64,000 nt of DNA. Source: G963662905 sp963662905 (GTDB lineage: Bacteria > Bacteroidota > Bacteroidia > Bacteroidales > WRLA01). Of this stretch, positions 60,390-64,000 are shown piece after piece. The notes below the pieces were generated by a model. The model saw only the letters and a program-made list of their open reading frames with translations. It had not been told where the DNA came from and did no database searches. The DNA is taken from the NCBI GenBank assembly GCA_963662905.2, contig CAXXFD010000001.1, forward strand, positions 868,001-932,000, written 5' to 3'. Every line of letters begins with the position of its first letter. Within the stretch, counting starts at the first letter, position 1. The translations under genes were made by a program, and so were the position numbers.

Positions 60390-61151
60390 ATGTCTGCACT
60401 TTCCGTTGTTATCATCACCTTTAATGAAGAGAAAAATATTGCCCGATGCCTTGATTCGGTGCAGGATATTGCCGATGAAGTGATCGTTGCAGATTCATTT
60501 TCTACGGATAAAACCCGGGAGATTTGCTCCCGATACCCCAATCTGGTTTTCTTTCAACATGAGTTTGATAACTACGGAAACCAGAAAAACCGTGCCGATG
60601 CCCGCGCCAAACATGATTTTATTTTGACGCTTGATGCTGATGAAGCCCTTTCAGATGATCTGAGGGATGAAATTCAACGGCTGAAGCAAACAGGTTTCAA
60701 ACATGATGCATACATGTTTCATCGGTTGACCAATTATTGCGGCAAATGGATAAAACATTGCGGCTGGTATCCGGATAAAAAAATCAGGCTTTGGAATAAA
60801 AATTACGGAGAGTGGAGTGCCGACGGTGTTCATGAAAAATTGATTTTAAGGCCCGGCACAAAAGTCATGAAGATTAAAAAGGATATTCTGCACTATTCCT
60901 TTTATACCATATCGCAGCATATGGCCACTATAAACGAATATTCTTCACGGGCCGCTTCAACACGTTACCAAAAGGGTAAAAAGTTCAGTTTTTTTAAAAT
61001 GCTGGGCAGCCCCATTTGGAAGTTTTTCAGCTCCTTTGTTTTGCGCGGCGGTTTCCTCGACGGATATTATGGCTATGTAATTTGCCGTAACTCAGCCCAT
61101 TCTTCATTTTTGAAACAGGTTAAACTCAGAGAGCTGTGGGAAAAGGAATAA
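60390..61151 (+). CDS. Glycosyltransferase family 2, WaaE/KdtX-like
   Basis: A 253-residue GT2 enzyme with the N-terminal nucleotide-sugar fold VVIITFNEEKNIARCLDSV, the metal-binding DADE motif in LTLDADEAL near 86-89, and a C-terminal amphipathic region (FFKMLGSPIWKFFSSFVLRGGFLDGYYG) typical of the WaaE/KdtX group that adds a sugar to the LPS inner core. Substrate is tentative. The downstream GT4 gene overlaps by 16 bases. Confidence 0.85.
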   Translation: MSALSVVIITFNEEKNIARCLDSVQDIADEVIVADSFSTDKTREICSRYPNLVFFQHEFDNYGNQKNRADARAKHDFILTLDADEALSDDLRDEIQRLKQTGFKHDAYMFHRLTNYCGKWIKHCGWYPDKKIRLWNKNYGEWSADGVHEKLILRPGTKVMKIKKDILHYSFYTISQHMATINEYSSRAASTRYQKGKKFSFFKMLGSPIWKFFSSFVLRGGFLDGYYGYVICRNSAHSSFLKQVKLRELWEKE

Positions 61152-62224
61152 AAGGGAAAATCTGCTTTTTCAACAGTTGCAAAAACTGGGGCGGCGGCGA
61201 AAAATGGCATTTGGATATGGCCGGGCAAATGCATCAATCGGGATATGATGTCGTTTTATGTGCGCATCCGGCAAGCCCGCTATTCGAAAAAGCCAAACAA
61301 AACAAGCTGGTTTGTTTCCCTTTTGCAATTTCTTCTTTTGATATGCTTAGTCCACTGAAAATAAAGCACATTTCAAGTTTTTTTATTAAAGAAAAGGTGC
61401 ATCATTTGATTTTAAACCTGCCGTCCGATTTGAAAGTTGCCGGTTTGGCGGCAAAAAAGGCCGGTGTTCCCGACATCATTTACCGAAGGGGCAGTGCCAT
61501 TCCTATAAAACCGACTTTGCTCAATAAATACTTTTTCGGGAAAGTGGTGCACAGGATATTGGCAAACAGCAAAGAAACCAAAAGAACCATCAACGCCAAA
61601 GCACAGCTGATCCATCCCGATAAAATCAGTGTGGTTTATAACGGAATCGATTTCGACCTCCTGCCCCCTGCAAAAAAACGGGCGTTGAAAAAGCCTTTTG
61701 TCCTGGGAAATATGGGACGGTTGGTTCCTCAGAAAAACCAGCAATTCCTTTTGAAAGTGATGCAGGAACTCCTGAAACGTAATTGTGATGTGCTCTTGAA
61801 AATTGCCGGTTCGGGAGCTCTGGAAAATGAGTTGAAAACGGAAATAAACCGCCTTGGCCTGGCAAGCAAGGTTCAGCTTTGTGGCCATCGGGGAATGGAT
61901 TTTATGAACGAAACCGATCTTTTTGTGCATTCCAGCTTATGGGAAGGTTTTGGGTACGTATTGGTTGAAGCGCAGGCTGCCGGATTGCCGGTTGTTGCTT
62001 TTGAGAACAGCTCCAACCCGGAAGTGGTTCAAAATGAAGAAACTGCTGTTTTGGTTCAAGAAAATGATGTGCAGGCTTTTGCCGATGCGGTGCAGGCATT
62101 TTATTCTGATGAGGAGAAATATCAAGGCTTTTCAAATAAAGCAAAAGAGTGGAGCCGGAATCAGTTCTCCATGCAGAAATCCATCGATTCCTTTCTTGCG
62201 TTTCTTCAGCAACCTTCCATCTGA
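61136..62224 (+). CDS. Glycosyltransferase family 4
   Basis: A 362-residue GT4 of the GT-B fold. It starts GTG at 61136, giving MGKGIKGKICFFNSCKNWGGGEKW; the glycine-rich N-terminal loop binds the acceptor. The C-terminal half has GRLVPQKNQ, AGSGALENEL and the SLWEGFGYVLVEAQAAGLPVVA motif with the nucleotide-sugar-binding glutamates. Probably acts on LPS or another surface glycan with the GT2 upstream. Its 3' end overlaps the convergent SpoU gene by 19 bases. Confidence 0.85.
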   Translation: MGKGIKGKICFFNSCKNWGGGEKWHLDMAGQMHQSGYDVVLCAHPASPLFEKAKQNKLVCFPFAISSFDMLSPLKIKHISSFFIKEKVHHLILNLPSDLKVAGLAAKKAGVPDIIYRRGSAIPIKPTLLNKYFFGKVVHRILANSKETKRTINAKAQLIHPDKISVVYNGIDFDLLPPAKKRALKKPFVLGNMGRLVPQKNQQFLLKVMQELLKRNCDVLLKIAGSGALENELKTEINRLGLASKVQLCGHRGMDFMNETDLFVHSSLWEGFGYVLVEAQAAGLPVVAFENSSNPEVVQNEETAVLVQENDVQAFADAVQAFYSDEEKYQGFSNKAKEWSRNQFSMQKSIDSFLAFLQQPSI

Positions 62225-62727
62225 CAGCTCACTTCATAAAGTGCAATAGCCAGCGCGCTGCTGAGGTTCATGCTCAGGTTCTGGCCTTTCATGGGGATGT
62301 GCACAGCCCGTGCGCAAAGCTCCAGTACTTCATTGCTGATGCCGCGGATTTCGCCACCAACAATCAGCGCACATTTGCTGTTTTTCCGGAAAGTGGAAGT
62401 GCGCAGATTATGACTTTTTTGCGTGATTTCCACAGCGACCAGCTCATAGCCTTTTGATTGTAAATCATGAAGTTGTTCTACACAATTGGCGTCGGTTTTA
62501 ATATGGAGAGCTTTGATGACATTGCGTGCCACTTTGTTTACTTTCCTTCCGGGTATGGCCGGATGATTTCCGCAAAAAATTACTTCCTTAACGCCAAAAG
62601 CATCTGCCAAACGCAGGATACTGCCCGCATTTACAGGCAATTCAACATTATCGCAAACAATAACAATGTCCGCATTTTGCGCATAATCCGTTTTGTCTTC
62701 CCATTTTAACTGTCGGTCGCTTTGCAT
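62206..62727 (-). CDS. SpoU/TrmH-family RNA 2'-O-methyltransferase
   Basis: A 173-residue SPOUT-fold enzyme with motif 1 NAGSILRLADAFGV, motif 2 IVGGEIRGIS and motif 3 IPMKGQNLSMNLSSALAIALYE. It methylates ribose in tRNA or rRNA using S-adenosylmethionine; the target base is not evident. It lacks the N-terminal substrate-binding extension of larger family members. It lies 11 bases downstream of the DMT transporter gene in the same direction. Confidence 0.9.
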   Translation of the reverse strand: MQSDRQLKWEDKTDYAQNADIVIVCDNVELPVNAGSILRLADAFGVKEVIFCGNHPAIPGRKVNKVARNVIKALHIKTDANCVEQLHDLQSKGYELVAVEITQKSHNLRTSTFRKNSKCALIVGGEIRGISNEVLELCARAVHIPMKGQNLSMNLSSALAIALYEVSCQMEGC

Positions 62728-62738
62728 TAAAAAAAGGA

Positions 62739-63653
62739 TTAAGATTTTTTTCTGCTTGCGTTTTGTTCTTTCACGGCCGAGTTGACCAAATACACGCCCA
62801 ACATAATCAGCCCGATTCCGCCAAACTGCGAGATACTGACGGTTTCTCCGTCAAACAGCCCCCACATAATGGCAAAAACCGGAATAATATAGGTTACTGA
62901 GCTGGCAAACAATGCAGTAGTATGCGCTATCAGGGCATTAAATATCACCAGCGACAGAGCCGTCCCGATTAGTGCCAAAATACTGATATATCCCAGTGCT
63001 TCGGGCCAGTTGGCTTCGGCGGTGATGTTCGAATAATCGGAAAAGAGGAGGTTTAAACCGGCAAAAGGGCCGACCAAAACAAAGCCCAGACTGGTGATAT
63101 GAAGTCCGCTAATCCCTTTAAGGTGATATTTAACGGTATTCACATTGATTCCGTAGCAAATCGTGGCCAAAACCACATAAAGGCCGTAAACAACACTTTC
63201 GTTCAGAATGTTTCCACCACGGTAGATGAGCATCACAGCGCCAAACAAGCCCAGCGCAACACCCAAAACGTTTTTCCACCACACTTTTGCGCGAAAAAAA
63301 ACAGCACCAATCAGAAGCGTAAAAAATGGCGTAAGCGAATTCAGCATGCCGGCCAGGCTGCTGTTAATCTCCGTTTGCGCATGTGTAAATAAAAATGCCG
63401 GCAAACCACTGCCAATAAAACCTACGATTAAAAAACTGCGCAGATTGCTTCGTTTGAGCAGTCGGAGGTTTTTTAAAGCAACCGGCAGCAGCGCCACAAA
63501 TGAAATGAAAATCCGTAATGCAGCAACCTGCATATCGTTGAATACTTCCAAACCTCTTTTCATCAGGATAAAAGAACTGCCCCAGATGAAGGCAAGGAAA
63601 ATCAGGGCAAGCCATTGCCAGATGTTTTTTTCAAAATTTACCGGGTTTTTCAT
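62739..63653 (-). CDS. DMT/EamA family transporter
   Basis: A 304-residue protein with about ten membrane helices in two EamA repeats (about 15-145 and 160-290; FIWGSSFILMKRGLE, VILIYRGG-type linker). The family exports metabolites, amino acids or drugs. No substrate clue lies nearby. The gene precedes the SpoU methyltransferase by 11 bases. Confidence 0.9.
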   Translation of the reverse strand: MKNPVNFEKNIWQWLALIFLAFIWGSSFILMKRGLEVFNDMQVAALRIFISFVALLPVALKNLRLLKRSNLRSFLIVGFIGSGLPAFLFTHAQTEINSSLAGMLNSLTPFFTLLIGAVFFRAKVWWKNVLGVALGLFGAVMLIYRGGNILNESVVYGLYVVLATICYGINVNTVKYHLKGISGLHITSLGFVLVGPFAGLNLLFSDYSNITAEANWPEALGYISILALIGTALSLVIFNALIAHTTALFASSVTYIIPVFAIMWGLFDGETVSISQFGGIGLIMLGVYLVNSAVKEQNASRKKS

Positions 63654-63702
63654 GTGCTGGATTTCCTGTAAAGCGCGAAATTAAAGGAATTATCGCGTCT
63701 TG

Positions 63703-64000
63703 CTACAGCTTTTGCAAATAATATGCTGCCAGCGTGCTGTCGCCCATCTCCCTGAAGGCTTTTTTAGCGCCGGGATCAATTTCGTGGTAAAGCGGATAAA
63801 AGCCGGCATCATCAAAAATATTTCGGGCAATATATGCTTTGAGCAGGGTTTTGATGCGTTCTTCTGTAGGTTTAAGTTCGGCTTTGCTTCGTGTGATGTT
63901 GTTTTTGCGACAAAACTCCAGGAAGGCCGAATAAATGGCATCACTGAGATCAAAACCGTTGAAGAATTCTGTTTCGGATTCAAAGCGCTCCAGGCTGTCG
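63703..64000 (-). CDS. C-terminus of an S41-family (CtpA-type) protease, 5' end outside window
   Basis: The minus strand is open from the right edge to a TAG at 63703-63705, with no start in the window, so only the last 98 residues are present. The sequence (RIKTLLKAYIARNIFDDAGFYPLYHE) matches the C-terminal helical tail of Bacteroidota carboxy-terminal processing proteases. The catalytic Ser-Lys region lies outside. The 97-residue reading frame in another frame over the same stretch is a shadow. Confidence 0.7.
   Translation of the reverse strand, partial: DSLERFESETEFFNGFDLSDAIYSAFLEFCRKNNITRSKAELKPTEERIKTLLKAYIARNIFDDAGFYPLYHEIDPGAKKAFREMGDSTLAAYYLQKL

Noticed and set aside
63690..63983. 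97-residue minus-strand reading frame
   Set aside because: Overlaps the S41 protease C-terminus in a different frame; the S41 frame gives a recognisable family tail and runs off the window.

Overview
The window is ordinary chromosomal DNA of a member of the Bacteroidota, probably class Bacteroidia; I cannot name a genus. The evidence is the promoters (repeated TAnnTTTG -7 boxes, several with a TTTG or TTG -33 box), families largely confined to the phylum (DUF4175, DUF4292, EnvC-like factor with TPR protein and dUTPase, the one-cysteine DksA-like protein, a short ATP synthase epsilon encoded with beta), and mostly A-rich start regions without a Shine-Dalgarno sequence. Coding density is high. 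I see no complete insertion sequence, prophage or CRISPR array.

Layout. 1-2996: 3' part of a propeller/SpoIIE phosphatase. 3105-5825: yceD-like, rpmF, plsX, fabH (ribosome and fatty-acid initiation cluster). 5919-7720: acetyltransferase, PHP phosphatase, lipoprotein. 7707-25793: a long minus-strand run read from gatB through DUF4175, an RsbW-like ATPase, ybeY, mnmG, a methyltransferase, a 1240-residue multi-membrane histidine kinase, a flippase, dut, a TPR protein, a DUF4292 lipoprotein and an EnvC-like factor. Two perfect 16-bp ParB sites (parS) flank mnmG, so this part is probably close to the replication origin. 25916-38539: plus-strand genes for a membrane-anchored MutS-like ATPase, a two-domain ornithine/glycine-lipid acyltransferase, an LpxL-like acyltransferase, ileS, a DksA-like regulator, lspA, atpD-atpC and a lipoprotein. 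38556-39267: a SnoaL-like lipoprotein and tRNA-Phe, minus strand. 39572-47219: coaX, outer-membrane protein, TPR protein, lptC, CNNM/CorC transporter and PpiD. 47327-54438: lpxK, Nif3-like, zinc-ribbon coiled-coil protein, TPR protein, YyaL family, dtd. 54441-57823: thioesterase, OsmC, a small Cys/Lys-rich secreted protein and a divergent two-component system. 57945-64000: TonB-dependent receptor, two glycosyltransferases, a SpoU methyltransferase, a DMT transporter and the C-terminus of an S41 protease.

The dominant theme is envelope construction: lipid A and LPS (LpxK, LpxL-like, LptC, glycosyltransferases, flippase), aminolipids (OlsF/GlsBA-like), lipoprotein processing (LspA), protein folding (PpiD) and wall remodelling (EnvC-like). 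Housekeeping translation and tRNA genes (ileS, gatB, mnmG, dtd, ybeY, rpmF, tRNA-Phe) are interspersed.

The most interesting unexplained signal is at 55372-57823. A secreted six-cysteine protein diverges from a histidine kinase with four cysteines in its sensor domain and an OmpR-type regulator. Between them lie four helically phased TGTTAA direct repeats that look like the regulator's operator. Next are the paired parS sites at mnmG, with an imperfect third palindrome in gatB and a MITE-like inverted repeat beside mnmG.
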